Shown here in pieces: positions 22,621 to 33,210 of a stretch of 64,000 bases of DNA (the stretch's first letter is position 1; each line of letters starts with the position of its first letter). The notes beneath the pieces are model-generated. The model ran no database searches and had not been told where the DNA came from. It saw only the letters and a list, made by a program, of their open reading frames with translations. This DNA comes from Adiantum capillus-veneris (Eukaryota > Streptophyta > Polypodiopsida > Polypodiales > Pteridaceae). The translations under genes were made by a program, and so were the position numbers. Where the stretch lies: assembly GCA_014529385.2 (NCBI GenBank), contig CM043966.1:143206711-143270710 (forward strand). The letters run 5' to 3'.

Positions 22621-23736
22621 AATATTTATTTATTCTTGCATAAATGCTCATACAATGACTCGATGCTAAGATGCTAATGCTAATCGGTACTGATGCTGAG
22701 AAGAGGAGCTGTCGATACTACTTCATCTTCTGCCTCTTTCGCCTTCTCTAGCGCCCAAAGGGTATCTTTTATAGGTCTTTTAGCCATTTGCCTTACCTAC
22801 TTTTAATAAATGTCATGTCAAAGTCACTTATTAATAAATGACTAATACGAATGCAGAACAGGTTAGGGATCCTGTCTCCAACTCCTTCCATATCCGCATA
22901 AGACGCAAGTAGATCCTGGTACTCAAGGTCTGGATTCTCGTGTATCCGATGTCGATCTTCCTTCAAAGACATGGCAAGGAAGATTGGATCTGGTTAAGTC
23001 CATGGTCGGGACTCAAAGATTCTTTCAAGGAAAAAAAAACCGGGAGAGGTTCCTTGGGTTCTTGATGGTTCTTTGATACTTGGGGTTCTTGACGGTTCTT
23101 GAAGTTTTTCCCTTGAGTTTGCGAAGCCGAAGCACGCAGAGAGCTCTGATACCAATGTCAAGTGCAACGGATTTAGCTCGGATCTAGTATTCTGCACAAA
23201 CACAAGAGACACTTTACTTCACTTGAAAGAACTAAACTGAAAAAGAGAGACGAGAGAGAGAAAAGAGACGACACAGGGATGTCGGGTCCCAACTCTCAAG
23301 GGCCCCCTTGCTCTGTTGCCAGAGCAAGTACTTTCTTTATTCTTGCACAAATGCTCATACAATGACTGGATATTGAGATGTTGATGCTAATGGGTACTGA
23401 TGCTAAGAAGAGGGAGTTGTCGGTACTACTTTGCCTTTTGCCTCATTTGCCTTCTCCAACGCCCAAAGGGCTTCTTTTATAGGTCTTTTGGCCATTTTTC
23501 CTACCTACTTTTGATAAATGCCATGTCAAAGTCACTTATTAACAAATGACTTAAGTGATTGTTCATATGCCTATATGCTTAGACTTAACTTTGCAAGTGA
23601 GGGTATGCAAGTATGAACTGCCTGATCATGCACGTCCTTCTAGAGGCTCACATGCTAGATCCTAGTCTAAGTAAGACTGATGCTAGACTGTAGCAGAAGC
23701 TTGTCCAAATGGCGCAAGTGCAATGCGCGCGTGACA
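22617..23736 (-). mobile_element. Minus-strand LTR element replacing the Gypsy-A reverse transcriptase
   Basis: A complete minus-strand LTR lies at 23156-23736 (minus reading TGTCACGCGCGC...GCACTTGACA). On the minus strand it is followed at once by a primer-binding site (TTGGTATCAGAGCTC, plus 23141-23155). About 300 bp of leader with cttgggttcttg repeats follows (plus 22846-23140). A truncated second LTR copy (22617-22845) shares ttcttgca.aaatgctcatacaatgactgg and the rest with the first. No coding region is left. It sits where Gypsy-A should carry its reverse transcriptase, so an insertion was followed by loss of host DNA. Confidence 0.75.
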
Positions 23737-23741
23737 GCATT

Positions 23742-24211
23742 TCTTGCATGATAGAGATTTAATTGTTCGTAAGGATCATCAAGCATTCACATGGCTCCAG
23801 TCTGTACCAAGTACACCTTGGCGTGATCGTCAAGCTAGATGGTTCGAGTCTTGTGAGCGATCTGGTGGTTTGATTGATTATGTTCCTAGTAAAGCTAACC
23901 CAATTGCAAAAACGTTCAGTCACGAAGGACCGATCTTGGCTCTCGAGTCAAGGTCGAAAGAACCTATTCAAGAAGAATCTTTTGTTCGCATGAATAGTCA
24001 ATATGCATTTTTCGAGTCTCTAATTCATGACGGTCTCTTGTATTTTCGTCACCGTCTTTGTGTCTTACCTTCTCATAAAAAAGCCATATTGCACAATGCA
24101 CATGATTCACTCACAGATGAGCCACACTCTAGAAAAGATAGAAATTTTGCATTCAAGGAATACACAATGTTATGTGCAACGAAAATGATTGATGGTGAAT
24201 GCTCAGGATGA
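23742..24211 (+). pseudogene. Gypsy-A RNase H end and connection region
   Basis: The plus frame reads VRKDHQAFTWLQSV...RQARWFE, then GGLIDYVPSKANPIAKTFSH. These are the last strand and helix of Ty3/gypsy RNase H (canonical TDHxxLxxL...RxxRWxxxL...IxYxPGxxNxxADxLSR; the final Asp is Lys here). It continues as EGPILALESRSKEPIQE and ALFE-like YAFFESLIHDGLLYF. That stretch is shared with both reading frames of the three-LTR composite (27330-27520 and 30185-30380), which links the autonomous-type and non-autonomous elements. The frame ends at a stop near 24209. Confidence 0.8.
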
Positions 24212-24212
24212 G

Positions 24213-24313
24213 TGTTCAATGCATACTCAAGGTTTCTTTTACTGAATGAGCTAGTTCCTTTTATGTGGAAAGACTAGAGAGAAAAGAGAAAATGATATTG
24301 TGAATGAAGGTTC

Positions 24314-24382
<69 letters not shown>

Positions 24383-24923
24383 TAACACCAAATGGGGTCC
24401 CAAACCCCCTCCAAGGGCCCCCCCTCTCTATCGCTTTAGATTGCACATGCCACACATGCAATAACAAGTGTGCTAGATGTTGAGATGCTAATGGGATCTT
24501 GTGGTAGATGCTTGGGTCTGCGAGGCTAAGGCTGAGATTTGAAATCGTCGAATGCTGGTGTTGAAAGCGCTGGTGACTTAAGCTGAAAACACTCATGACT
24601 GAGGGCTGAAATCGTTGATTACTGAGGGCTGAAAAAAGTTGATGACTAAGTTGACTGATGAGGATACTTACTTGGTTAGAAGTGACCCCCCTAGGGTCAC
24701 TTATATACCAACTTTAAGCTGGGTCGAGCAATATCATTTGACCCCCCATGACCCTACACTAATGCTAAAATGTCATGTAATAATAAGTCGGAGAACTAAT
24801 AATAAGCGGTGCTTCGTATGCAACTATTACCTAGGCTTGGTACTAATGGTGATGTATCGGAACACTCCCCAATGCCTACACCTAGCAGACATTGGTTGTG
24901 CTCATGTGCAATCAGAGGGTATG
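24213..24923 (-). mobile_element. Minus-strand LTR, left part (continues at 32133-32279)
   Basis: Related to the LTR at 23156-23736: shared ctccaagggcccccc..tct, gatgttgagatgctaatggg and the promoter-side sequence gagggtatgca...catgcacgtcct, which the composite insertion splits. In minus reading it begins tgtcacatgcac (32279) and ends near 24213. It contains a (GA)n tract and a tandem run of ctgagggctgaaa units (24540-24640). No primer-binding site or matching five-base duplication was seen at its outer ends, so solo-LTR status is unproven. Confidence 0.65.
24317..24379. repeat. (GA)n microsatellite
   Basis: About 63 uninterrupted bases of GA within the minus-strand LTR. Confidence 0.97.
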
Positions 24924-26173
24924 TGTCACGTGACACATCCAACCCTATGCGTCCGTGGATAAGCTACAACATGATCAAGGTTCAGTCAGTCCAGTCAGTC
25001 TAGATTAGAAGTGATCTGGCACTTTTGTGAGTCTATTCGTAGGCCGTGCATGCCCAGTCACTTAGTATAGATGCATATCCTCTGGTTGCACACAGCATGA
25101 TCATCAGTATTGCCATCAAAATCCATTAGAATCAGTTAGGGGAATTTTCCAGTGCATTTAGCCTATTTTACCTATTTTTGGCATTTTTCACTTATTAATT
25201 TAAGTGACTTTCCAACAAAAGTAGGTAGGGCAATTTGGGTAAGAAAATATATAAGCAAACCAAAGTTGACACTAAATGGCAGAAGAGGCAACAGGAGCCA
25301 AGCTCAGCAGGCAACTTCTCACAAGAACCTTGGTGGATTTTCCCCTCCAAGCAGTAGATTCCCTCACCTAGCGTTTTTGGTCATTAGCTGCGGGCAACTT
25401 CTCAGCCGTACCCCCCAACACCCCCAGCGTTTTGGATCCCCATCCTCGCCGGGCAAGTTCCCATCCTCAGCGTTTTCCCAACATCAATCATCGCCATCAA
25501 GTCCAACCCTTTCTAGCGTTTGTTCCCCCTTCACGCAGCCCCCAAAGCCCAACGTTTTTGGGATTGCAAAGCATCAGCTGAATCAGCGTTTTGACATCAG
25601 CAATTTCAGCCAAGCTAGCATTTTTGCATTGCTGCAGCATTTTGACTTTCAGCCCCAACCTGCCGCAGATACACATCATTTTCAGCCTTTAGCAAGGTAG
25701 CAGATACATCCCAGATTGGTTGCAGAAGTTCCCCCAAGTTTAGCCCAAGAAAACGCAGCCAAAACAATCATTTTCAGCCACCAAAACAGTCCCCGAATTC
25801 AGCGATTAGAAGCCTACAGATTTCAGCCGTTGAGTCGTCGTCATATCACCGTCGTCGTCATCGGCATAGTCCAAGTTGCATCAGTCCATTGCATTCGCAT
25901 TGTACACTTTTGTGCAATCAAGTAGACCACTCTCGCCGACGAGAGTGGGGCCTTTGGAGGAGGGTTTTACAACCTCTCGGGTGTCATATCTCTTCTCTCT
26001 CCTTCTCTCAGTCTCATTCACTTGCACGCACAATATCCACTCACTTTGTTCGTGATCATAGCACTCTCCATAAGACGGAAAGCTCTCTCTTTCCCTAAGA
26101 ACTAAAAGGAACCTTGAGCAGTAAAGATCGCTAATCTTGAGAAAATACAACATTCATTCCGCTCCACCTAACA
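24924..26173 (+). repeat. Composite LTR 1
   Basis: 1250 bp. It opens inside the palindrome gtgtcacgtgacac, which holds a CACGTG (G-box) core. A TATA-like aaatatataagc lies near 25244. The transcribed half is full of agcgtttt(tgg) units. It ends cattccgctccacctaaca. Confidence 0.93.
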
Positions 26174-26174
26174 T

Positions 26175-26186
26175 TGGTATTAGAGC
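26175..26186 (+). other. Composite primer-binding site
   Basis: TGGTATTAGAGC follows LTR 1 by one base; one mismatch to the initiator-Met type TGGTATCAGAGC. Confidence 0.85.
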
Positions 26187-26636
26187 TTTGGAAGTGTTCT
26201 GCATTACTCAAGGAAAGAACAACAAGAACCACAAGAATTTCTTTTGCTTGTTGCGATCGCACGAACCCAAGTTTACTTGGGCGTGGCGATTCCTAATCGT
26301 GTTTTGTTGAAGAGTGACAGGAATCCCAAGAAAGAAGGGCTTGTCCAACCTCCCCTTGTGTCTCTTTTCACTCATTGAGAGCGGACCGTGCACTTAGCGG
26401 CCGGCCAATCGACGTGAGGTGGGAAAAAGCAACCTTGGTGTGAGCACAAGGCTGGCAAGGGGTGCGCCCGTAGAAAGGAGTAGAACTCGGGTGAAGAGAA
26501 GATCCTTCTCAACGCGATTTGCAAGCGAAAGAAAACCTCAAGAAGCTCAAGAACCCAAGACCCCCAAGAACCCAAGTTCCTCATGAACTTAAGAACCCAA
26601 AACCCCCAAGAACCCACAAGAACCCACGACTTCAGA

Positions 26637-28151
26637 ATGATCATCACTCAAAGCGGAATGGATACTTCGCTTGGAGGTGATGAGCATGAGAGAGGCGAAG
26701 AAGAATTTTCCCCACCAGGAGGTTTTTTTGACCCTTCTCCATCTACAACAAGGATTGCACTAACTCCTATGGAGGCTTTCGACAAGAGGATGATGGACAG
26801 GAAGTTAGAAAGAGAAGAAAGAATCGCAGCCATCGAGCGTAAGTACCAAGAAAGAATGGCAGCCATAGCGCGTGAGAACGAGCAAGCACGCTTGGAAGTC
26901 AAAGCAAGAGAATCAGAATTTGATCGAGCGAACAAAGCAAGACAAGCACAATTTTACCGCAAGAACAAAGCACGAATGCAAGAGATATTGCGACTCTTTT
27001 CTCAAGTGTCGACACCGATGCAAGAGATTCGGGAAAAGAAGACTCTCTCAGTCTCTTCTTCTCCAAAGCATGACACACAAGATTTGCATGATTATGAGAA
27101 GCATGATGATTTGATTGATAATGATTTGCATGATGATTTGGATGACAATGACAAGCATGATGATTTGCATGATCAAGATGTGATTTCTCAAGAGCATGAT
27201 GTTTTGCATGATCAAGATGTGATTTCTCATAAGCATGATGAGTTGCATGAAGATGATGTGATTGTTCACAAGGATGATGTGTTAGTGGATGCTTTTTCTA
27301 GCGAAGCTAACCTCTTTGTAGATTCGATCAATCACCAAGAATCGATCTTGGCTTTCGAGTCCAGGTCCACAGATCCCCCACAAGAAGATTCGATAGATCC
27401 CGAAGAACCGATCTTGGCTCTCAAGCCTTGGTCCAAAGAACCATCACAGGAAATATTATGTGTTCGCATGATTGATACGCACGCATTGTTCGAGTGTTTC
27501 ATTCGTGAAGGTTTCCTGTAGTTTAGTCAGCATCGTTATGTGATCCCTTTTCCTAGGCATGACATATTGTATGGTGAGCACGTTTCTCTCATGGATGAGC
27601 ACGAATGTATGCGGATTGTTCATGAAAAGCTGAAAAGTTTGTATGTAAGGAAGTCACATTCCATGTCTCTTCCTTGGCATGACACAATTTCCGAAAGATC
27701 ACATGATAGTATGAGCACCAAGCATGGGCATTTCCATTGTGATTTGCCACAGTTGATTGATTTCGATCAAACAGAAAAGATTCGACCTCATTGTTTGCAT
27801 GTGTTTTATGAACGGGTTGTCACTCCGTCTATTTGTTCATCTACATTGCATGCACAGTCTTTAGAGAAGACAATATTTTTTTCCTTCACTTTACATGGAA
27901 TGGGTATGTTCATGGTTTTGTGTTGGAGATGGTTTCAAGAATTTTCAGTCATGGAGATTCTTGAAGACGAAAGAAGCAGGTCTCTAGACGAAGTTGAAGC
28001 AAGAAAGGAGATTCAGAAGACTTTGTGTCGCTTTCGGCGCGGCCCAAAGAAGAAGGCTTTGCAAACCTTTCTGAAGTTCAAGTACCGCTCGACCCACACA
28101 GCGAGTGGGCCGGCGAAGAGTCCCTTCCAGGATTCCGGATGCTGTTGGTGA
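26637..28151 (+). pseudogene. Composite reading frame 1: chimeric Gag N-end / pol C-end protein
   Basis: The ATG at 26637 (MIITQSGMDT) begins the Gag N-terminus shared with Gypsy-A. A charged, probably coiled-coil region rich in Arg-Glu follows, then an acidic repeat of DDLHDND and DVISHKHDELHEDD units (about 27080-27280). The connection region (ILAFESRS..EP, HALFECFIREGFL) is shared with Gypsy-A downstream of RNase H. A TAG at 27519-27521 interrupts where frame 2 has Tyr. The frame resumes to 28151, with a frameshift near the end relative to frame 2. No enzyme domain is present. It is an internal-deletion product of a gypsy polyprotein that kept only the ends. Confidence 0.75.
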
Positions 28152-28206
28152 TCTCCCTCGACGCCATACAGTTCGGTACCAGTACCTCACTTTGAAAAGG
28201 AGGGGA

Positions 28207-29365
28207 TGTCACGTGACACATCCCAACCCTATGTGTCCGTGGACAAGCTACACCACAGCAGGGTTCAGTCAGTTTAGATTAGCAGTGATCTGGCACTTTT
28301 GTGAGTCTATTCGTAGACCGTGCATGCCCAGTCACTTAGCATAGACGCATATCCTCCGGTTGCACACAGTATGATCATCGGAATTCCCATCAAAATCCAT
28401 TAGCATCAGTTAGGGGAATTTTCCAATGCATTTAGCCTATTTTCCTATTTATTGGGATTTTCACTTATTATTTTTAAGTGACTTTCCAACAAAAGTAGGC
28501 AGGGCAATTTTGGTAAGTTTCTATATAAGCAAACCCAAGTTAGCACTAAATGGAGAAGAGGCAGCAAGAGATTCCCGCTCAACAGGCAACTTCTCAGCAG
28601 TAACCTCCCACCACCCCCAGCGTTTTGGATCCCCATCCTCGCCGGGCAAGTTCCCATCCTCAACGTTTTCCCAACATCAGTCATCGCCATCAAGTCCAAC
28701 CCTTTCTAGCGTTTGTTCCCCCTTCAGGCAGCCCCCAAAGCCCAGCGTTTTTGGGATTGCAAAGCATCAGCAGAATCAGCGTTTTGACATCAGCAATTTC
28801 AGCCAAGCTAGCGTTTTTGCTAGCGTTTTTGCATTGCTGCAGCGTTTTGACTTTCAACCCCAACTTGCCGCCGCAGATACACAGCATTTTCAGCCTTTAG
28901 CAAGGTAGCAGATACATCCCACATTGGTTGCAGAAGTTCCCCCAAGTTTAGCCCAAGAAAACGCAGCCAAAACAGTCATTTTCAGCCACCAAAACAATCC
29001 CCGAATTCAACGATTATAAGCCTACAGATTTCAGCCGTCGAGTCGTCGTCATCATCACCGTCGTCGTCATCGGCGTAGTCCAAGTTGCATCAGTCCATTG
29101 CATTCGCATTGTACACTTTTGTGCAATCAAGTAGACCACTCTCGCCGACGAGAGTGGGGCCTTCGGAGGAGGGTTTTACAACCTCTCGGGTGTCGTATCT
29201 CAGTCTCATTCACTTGCACGCACAATATCCACTCACTTTGTTCGTGATCATAGCACTCTCCATAAGACGGAAAGCTCTCTCTTTCCCTAAGAACTAAAAG
29301 GAACCTTCAGTAGTAAAGATCGCTAATCTTGAGAAAATACAACATTCATTCCGCTGCACCTAACA
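28207..29365 (+). repeat. Composite LTR 2 (central)
   Basis: 1159 bp. It serves as 3' LTR of body 1 and 5' LTR of body 2. It keeps tgtcacgtgaca, a TATA-like tctatataagc near 28516 and the agcgttttt units. The gene leader follows directly (cacaagacccccaag), without primer-binding site. Confidence 0.93.
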
Positions 29366-29479
29366 CAAGACCCCCAAGAACCCAAGTTCCTCGTGAACTT
29401 AAGAACCCAAGACCCCCTAGAACCCAAGTTCCTCGTGAACTTAAGAACCCAAGACCACAAGAACCCAAGACTTCAGTAG
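29366..29479 (+). repeat. Leader repeat of body 2, unit about 42 bp
   Basis: aagttcctcgtgaacttaag occurs twice within cccaagacccc units between LTR 2 and the start codon at 29480. Body 1 has one copy. The primer-binding site and about 380 bp of leader found in body 1 are missing. Confidence 0.75.
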
Positions 29480-31038
29480 ATGGTCATCACTCGAAGCGGA
29501 ATGGATACTTCGCTTGGAGGTGATGAGCATGAGAGAGGAGAAGAAGAATTCTCCGCACCAGGAGGTTTTTCCGACCCTCCCCCTTCCCCATCTACGCCAA
29601 GGATTGCACTAACTCCTACGGAGGCTTTGAAGGAGTTGTTTCTAGAAAGAAAGAACGCGAAGAAAGAGAAGCAGAAAGAAAGGCCTACGAAGAAGAAATG
29701 GCAGCCATAGATCGTGAATACGAAGAAAGCATGGCAACCATAGAGCGTAAGTACAACTTGGAAGACAAAGAAAGTCAAGCCAAATTTGATCGCAAGAACA
29801 AAGCAAGACAATCAGAATTTGATCGCGAGAACAAAGCCATCAAAGAAAAGAGCGACCAACACATGAAAGAATTCTTGCGACTCTTTTCTGAAGTTCAAGC
29901 ACAGATGCAAGAGATTCGGGAAAAGGAGACTCGCTCGATCTCTTCTTCTCCCAAGCATGACCCACAGGATTTGCATGATGATTTGAATGACGATGATTTG
30001 GATGATGATTTGAATGACAATGATTTGCATGATGATTTCAATGATAATGATGAGCATGATGATTTGCATGATCCAAATGTGATTTCTCACAAGCATGATG
30101 AGTTGCATGAAGATGATGTGATTGTTCACAAGGATGATGTGTTAGTTGATACTTTCTCTAGTGAAGCTAACTTCCTTGCAGATTCGATCAGTCACGAAGA
30201 ACCGATCTTGGCTCTCAAGCCTAGGTCCAAAGAACTCTCTCAGGAAGAAGCGATCTTGGCTCTCGAGCCTAGGTCCAAAGAACCCTTACAGGAAGTATTA
30301 CGTGTTCGCATGATTCATACGCACGCATTGTTCGAGTGTTTCATTCGTGATCGTTTCCTGTATTTTAGTCAGCGTCTTTATGTGATCCCTTTTCCTAGGC
30401 ATGACATATTGTATGTTGAGCACGTTTCACTCATGAATGAGCACAAATGTATACGGATTGTTCATGAAAAGCTGAAAAGTATGTATGTAAGGAAGTCACA
30501 TTCCATGTCTCTTCCTTGGAATGACACATTTGTAGAAAGAGCACATGACAGTATGAGCACGAAGCATGGGCATTTCCGTTGTGAATTGCCACAGTTGATT
30601 GCTTTAGATCAAAAGAGAAAGATTCGATCTCATTGTTTGCGTGTGTATGGTGGACGGTTTGGCACTCCGTCTCTTTGTTCATCTACATTGCATGCACAGT
30701 CTTTGAGGAAGACAAGATTTTTTCAACTCACTTTACATGGAATGGGTATGTTCATGTTTTGGTGTTGGATATGGTTTCAAGAATTTTCAGCAATGGAGAT
30801 TCTTGAAGAAGAAAGAAGCATGACTAAAGACGAAGTTGACGCATCGAAGGAGCCACAAGAGACTTTGTGTTACTTTCGGCGCGGCCCAAATAAGCAAGCG
30901 CTGCAAACCTTTATGAAGTTCAAGTACCGCACGACCCACACATCAGAGTGGGCCGGCGAAGAGTCCCTTCCAGGATTCCGAATGCTATTGGCGATCTCCC
31001 TCGACGCCATACAGTTCGGTACAAGTCCCTCACTTTGA
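29480..31038 (+). pseudogene. Composite reading frame 2: near-intact chimeric protein
   Basis: The ATG at 29480 (MVITRSGMDTSLGGDEHERG) is followed by a frame change near 29700, then 446 open codons to a TGA at 31036-31038, nine bases before the purine tract. Order: Gag N-end; charged coiled-coil-like segment (EYEESMATIERKY...ENKAIKEKSDQHM); acidic Asp-His-Asn repeat; connection region (SHEEPILALKPRSKE, then ILALEPRSKEPLQE, a partial duplication); a long unknown part (FPRHDILYVEHVSLM...GHFRCELPQLI); C-end GEESLPGFRMLLAISLDAIQFG. The last part resembles C-ends of plant gypsy polyproteins. No catalytic motif is seen. The long open frame suggests selection until recently or a young copy; function unknown. 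Confidence 0.78.
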
Positions 31039-31049
31039 AAAGGAGGGGA

Positions 31050-32132
31050 TGTCACGTTACACATCCAACCCTATGTGTCCGTGGACCAAGCTACAGCATG
31101 ATCAGGGTTCAATCAGTCTAGTCAATATAGATTAGAAGTGATCTGGCACTTTTGTGAGTCTATTCGTAGACTGTGCATGCCCAGTCACTTAGTATAGATG
31201 CATATCCTCTGGTTGCACACAGCATGATCATCAATATTTCCATCAGAATCCATTAGAACCAGTTAGGGAAATTTTCCAATGCATTTAGCCTATTTTACCT
31301 ATTTTTGGCATTTTTCACTTATTAATTTAAGTGACTTTCCAACAAAAGTAGGTAGGGCAATTTGGGTAAGAAAATATATAGGCAAACCAAAGTTAGCATT
31401 AAATGGCAGAAGAGGCACTAAATGGCAGGCAACATGAGCCAAGCTTAGCAGGAAACTTCTCACAAGAACCTTGGTGGATTTTCCCCTCCAAGCAGCAGAT
31501 TCCCTCACCTAGCGTTTTTGGTCATCAGCGCCATTGGCGTTTTGATCATCAGACCCCTGGCGTTTTTGGTTTTCAGCAGGAGATAAAGACCAACAATTTT
31601 CACCTAAGGTGTAGCAGAGTCAGCCTAGTAAAGACCTCAGTTTTCAGCCCTAAACCTGCAGATTTTCAGCGACAAAGACCCACAATAACAGCCCCCCGAA
31701 TCAACGTTTTTGGTCCAGTCGCAGATTTCAGCCCATAGCATTTTTGGACAGCAGTAGAAAGATTGCAGATTTCGGCCCTTAGGTCGACTTCATCATCACC
31801 GTCGTCATCATCGACATAGCCTAGACTTGCATTAGTCTCATGCATTCCATTTGTACCAGATTGTGCAATCATAAGTAGACCACTGTCGCTGACGAGAGTG
31901 GGGCCCTCGGAGGAGGGTTTTACAATGTCTCTGGTGTCGTGTCTCTCTTCTCTCTCTATCTCTCAGTCTCATACACTTGCACGCAAAGTGTCCATTCACT
32001 TGTTTGTGATCATAGCATTTTCTCACTAAGAACGGAAAGCTCTACCTTCCATAAGAACAAAAGGAACCTTGAGCACAGTTCGGAGCACTTATCTTGAGCA
32101 AAGCGCAAACATTCATTCCGCTGCACCTAACA
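31050..32132 (+). repeat. Composite LTR 3
   Basis: 1083 bp, TGTCACGTTACAC...GCACCTAACA. One substitution breaks the CACGTG palindrome kept in LTRs 1 and 2. TATA-like aaatatatagg near 31374. The body matches LTR 1 more closely than LTR 2 in places (both keep accttggtggattttcccct, absent from LTR 2). Confidence 0.92.
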
Positions 32133-32279
32133 GTATGCAGCTATTCTAAAGTGCCTGGACATGCACGTCCTACGTACAGGCTTACAAGGGTGCCAGAACA
32201 CTTTCTAGGTTGTCCTAAACCTTAGAAATAGGAGTTATAGCTTGTCCACATGCACATAAGGTGAGATGTGCATGTGACA
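32133..32279 (-). mobile_element. Minus-strand LTR, right part (continues from 24923)
   Basis: After the gtatg duplication the sequence continues cagctattctaaagtgcctg then catgcacgtcct. It aligns with the unbroken relative at 23603-23640 (gggtatgcaagtatgaactgcctg, catgcacgtcct). The LTR ends gcatgtgaca at 32279. Confidence 0.75.
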
Positions 32280-33210
32280 CTCCCCCACCACCACCACCTC
32301 CTGGATACAATGGTTGGAGCCCATATGAATATCCCTACTATCCCCCACCTCCATCACCTCCTAGATACAATGGTTGGAGCCTATATGGATATCCCTACTA
32401 TCCACACCCAAAATTTTCACCTAACCAACCAAAGTATTTCATGGATGATGGGACAGTATTTCATGGATGATGGGACGGTAGTAAAAAAGCCTTGCAGTTC
32501 CTACAACAATTCGACAACATCTATGCTTTCAAAAATTATACAAAAGAATCAAAGATTTCTCAAGCTACATAATGCTATGCAAAGTGGAGTTCAATCACGA
32601 CCCAACCGCATGCTCCAAGGACTTGGCAAGCTTTCAAGAGTATTTTTGCACGAAGTTATATGGCCTGCCTATTCAAAGTACACATTTTGTCTCAATGGGG
32701 AAACTTGCAATTGCTTGCCACGGAAACCATGGAAGACTAGAACCAAAGGTTCCTCGATGTCTACCTTCCGGAGTCTTTCTTCAAGCCGATTCCCTTGAAG
32801 AACCAATGCGAGCGACATTCCATTCAGCTGCCATCACCCTTACAAGAATATTGTCTTTCTAAACAAGTATCGATAATGCAAGAGCTTATGGACCATGCCG
32901 CGGTCGGCTACAAGCTTATCAAGGGAAGCTAGAGTTTTCTACAGAAGAGACTCCAGCAAACACTAAGAACTCTCGATCACAACGAGCAGACCCCCAAGAA
33001 CCCCATCTCCCACTGTCGTCGCCACTTGGGTACAATGGTTGGAGCCCTTATGGATGATACCCTACTATCCACATCCGGGGTTTCACCCGAGCCAACCAAA
33101 AGATTTCAAGGACGGTGGGACGACAGTAAAATTTCCTAGAGTGAAGGATCGCGAGAAAGCCTTGCAGTTCATACAACAATTCAACAAAATCTATGCTTTG
33201 GGGAATTATA
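32280..33210 (+). pseudogene. Gypsy gag fragments with YNGWSPY repeats
   Basis: A Pro/Tyr-rich repeat (YNGWSPYEYPYYPPPPSPPR, then YNGWSLYGYPYYPHP) at 32300-32410 is followed by a capsid start in other frames (KALQFLQQFDNIYAF; TKESKIS). The same module recurs at 33025-33205 (YNGWSPYG; AREKALQFIQQFNKIYA), so the region holds a partial duplication. The capsid motif relates it to the gag at 17752-19060. Frames change several times. The fragment is cut at 33211 by the first copy of the Penelope-like repeat. Confidence 0.65.

Larger units (their letters stand above)
24924..32132 (+). mobile_element. Three-LTR composite non-autonomous gypsy element
   Basis: Structure LTR (24924-26173), body (26174-28206), LTR (28207-29365), body (29366-31049), LTR (31050-32132). 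The five bases flanking the whole array are identical: gtatg at 24919-24923 and 32133-32137. All LTRs start TGTCACGT and end CACCTAACA. Bodies lack protease, reverse transcriptase, RNase H and integrase cores and hold one Gag-like reading frame each. Only the first body has a primer-binding site; each has a purine tract (gaaaaggagggga) before the next LTR. One duplication around the array means a single target event, with the extra unit gained later by LTR-LTR recombination or by movement of a tandem form. Confidence 0.92.

Noticed and set aside
24650-24690. CTGATGAG near 24656 as a hammerhead core
   Set aside because: No stem II and no GAAA at the right distance.
27080-27290. CRISPR-like or satellite array from the repeated catgatgattt words
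   Set aside because: The units are irregular in length and translate into the acidic Asp-His-Asn repeat of the composite protein; no spacers.
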